The translations under genes were made by a program, and so were the position numbers. Source: Elusimicrobia bacterium RIFCSPLOWO2_12_FULL_59_9 (GTDB taxonomy: Bacteria; Elusimicrobiota; Elusimicrobia; O2-12-FULL-59-9). From it: DNA of 16,099 nucleotides. Each line of letters opens with the position of its first letter. The first letter of the stretch is position 1. The notes below the pieces were generated by a model. That model ran no database searches. It saw only the letters and a program-made list of their open reading frames with translations, and had not been told where the DNA came from. Shown here in pieces: positions 14,999-16,099 of the stretch. The DNA lies in contig MGUX01000120.1 of assembly GCA_001800185.1 (NCBI GenBank), positions 1 to 16,099 of the forward strand, written 5' to 3'.

Positions 14999-16099
14999 AT
15001 GGCCCCGGAACCGGGAACTCCAGCAGCAGATCTAAGCACCAACGAGCTCTTCCAAATCGCGAGCAGCTTCAGCTCCACTCTCGATTTGGACGCCCTGCTT
15101 TTAAAAATCGGCCTCGCCTCGGAGCGCCTGCTGGACTCGGAAGCCAGTTCCATCATGCTGGTCGACGACCTCAAACAAAATCTTTTTTTCAAAACGGCCA
15201 CCGGCTCCAAGGTGGGCGCGCTCAAAAAAATATTGGTCCCCATCGGCAAGGGCATCGCCGGAACCGTCGCGCAAAGCAAGACCCCTCTCATCGTCAACGA
15301 CGCCAGCAAGGACCCGCGCTTCACCGGGCAGGTTGATAAGTCTTCGGGCTTCCAAACGCGCTCTCTCATCTGCGTGCCGATGTTTTACCGCGGGGAGCTG
15401 GTGGGCGTCGCCGAGGTGCTCAACAAGCGCGGCGATAGGCCCTACACGGAAAAAGACCTCGGGCTCTTGAACAGCTTGGCCAACCTGGCTTCGGTCGCCA
15501 TCACCAACGCCAAACTTGTCGCCGATCAGAAAAATTTCTTCTCCCACGTGCTGGAGCTTTTGGTCATGGGGATAGAATCCACCAAAAACCGCTACCATGG
15601 GCATCCCAACCGCGCCGCCCGGCTCGCCTGCGCCATCGGCCGGCTCTTCGAGGTGGAGCGGGCGGAGTACAACGCCATTTATTACGCCGGCCTTTTGCAC
15701 GATATCGGCTACGTGGGGCTGCGCAACCCGGCCCTCATGCGCAGCATGGGCCTGGCGGAGTTAAACCCCAGCGAAGATTTGCATCCGGTGGTGGGCATCA
15801 AAATGCTGGAAGGCATTCATATGATCGCCGGGGCGATGCCCATCATCCAGCACCATCACGAACGCTTCGACGGCCAGGGCTTCCCCGACAAACTCGCCAA
15901 GGACGCGATTCCCCTAGGGGCCAGGATACTGGCTCTGGTGGAAGCGGTTGAGGAGCTTCGCATCATCGGCGTCAAAAACGATGAATTGGTTCAAAAGGCC
16001 GTTCTGGAAGCCAAAAACGGCTCCGGCACCCGGTTTGACCCGGACATTGTCGCGGCGTTCCTGCAGTTGATGGAAGAGCAGCCCGAGGTTTGGCGATGA
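14999..16099 (+). CDS. GAF + HD-GYP-like domain protein with altered active site
   Basis: A 366-residue protein ending at the last base of the window. Residues 28-175 form a GAF sensor domain (SSIMLVDD, GIAGTVAQSKTPLIVNDASKDPRF, SLICVPMFYRGELVGVAEVLNK, ending in the helix LANLASVAITNAKL). Residues 180-350 resemble an HD-GYP phosphodiesterase: His202, the HD pair His234-Asp235, His262 in HPVVG, and HHERFDGQGFP (286-296). Departures from the consensus are HDIGK read as HDIGY (Tyr238), GYP read as GFP, and the final A-D-x-x-D-A-L block read as VEAVEEL (Glu315, Glu318). The protein has no transmembrane segment. ATG 14999 has AGAGGAG at 14989-14995. It follows pilB by 22 bases. A role in c-di-GMP control of the ATPase is inferred; catalytic activity is doubtful. 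Confidence 0.88.
   Translation: MAPEPGTPAADLSTNELFQIASSFSSTLDLDALLLKIGLASERLLDSEASSIMLVDDLKQNLFFKTATGSKVGALKKILVPIGKGIAGTVAQSKTPLIVNDASKDPRFTGQVDKSSGFQTRSLICVPMFYRGELVGVAEVLNKRGDRPYTEKDLGLLNSLANLASVAITNAKLVADQKNFFSHVLELLVMGIESTKNRYHGHPNRAARLACAIGRLFEVERAEYNAIYYAGLLHDIGYVGLRNPALMRSMGLAELNPSEDLHPVVGIKMLEGIHMIAGAMPIIQHHHERFDGQGFPDKLAKDAIPLGARILALVEAVEELRIIGVKNDELVQKAVLEAKNGSGTRFDPDIVAAFLQLMEEQPEVWR

Noticed and set aside
14251..15369. 372-codon open frame on the minus strand across the pilB 3' end and the GAF gene
   Set aside because: It runs opposite to two well-identified genes, crosses their boundary, and has the Arg/Val/Gly-heavy composition of a shadow frame in GC-rich DNA.
14999..16099. 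Frameshift or truncation of the last gene at the window edge
   Set aside because: The frame ends in a TGA at 16097-16099 after a complete HD-GYP-sized domain, so the gene appears complete.
1..16099. Mobile element, CRISPR array, tRNA or rRNA
   Set aside because: No direct-repeat arrays, transposase or integrase motifs, or cloverleaf/rRNA-like sequence were seen; there are no gene-free stretches over 300 bases.

Overview
This is an ordinary chromosomal stretch from a high-GC (by eye about 60%), Gram-negative-type bacterium. There are 15 protein genes, tightly packed on both strands, and I see no RNA genes, insertion sequences, phage genes or CRISPR arrays. The envelope-related genes (lipoprotein signal peptidase, a heptosyltransferase-like GT9 enzyme, a GT39-type membrane glycosyltransferase, a pilus/secretion ATPase, several exported proteins) point to a cell with an outer membrane. 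The FlgD/T9SS-like tail on the exported protease, together with the overall gene style, would fit Elusimicrobiota or a similar deep lineage. That placement is a guess from style, not a phylogenetic result.

Layout. (1) 1-2948, plus strand: the 3' part of ileS, then lspA and rsmA, tightly packed or overlapping, closed by a probable intrinsic terminator that starts on the rsmA stop codon. (2) 3014-3815: a separately promoted exported HEAT-repeat protein. (3) 3822-4790, minus strand: a GT9 glycosyltransferase, divergent from the next operon across a compact two-promoter region (4814-4842). (4) 4908-9450, plus strand: a five-gene run made of an M24 aminopeptidase, EF-P, a HAD hydrolase, an exported protein that I read as two tandem SpoVG-like domains, and an exported subtilisin-like protease with a C-terminal FlgD/T9SS-like domain. 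The last four genes overlap each other. (5) 9444-11198, minus strand: a GT39-like membrane glycosyltransferase with C-terminal TPRs, whose stop overlaps the protease stop tail to tail. (6) 11261-16099, plus strand: a DUF192 protein, a stand-alone methylmalonyl-CoA mutase catalytic subunit, a PilB/GspE ATPase and a GAF + HD-GYP-like protein ending at the window edge.

How the genes fit together. Regions 1 and 4 hold translation and protein-maturation housekeeping (IleS, RsmA, EF-P, LspA, aminopeptidase). Region 4 then runs by translational coupling into two exported proteins. Region 6 pairs a surface-fibre/secretion motor with a likely nucleotide-signalling protein whose HD-GYP active site is altered.

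The items most worth a second look are the exported tandem SpoVG-like protein and its coupled protease, and the degenerate HD-GYP protein beside PilB. Most of the remaining content is conventional.
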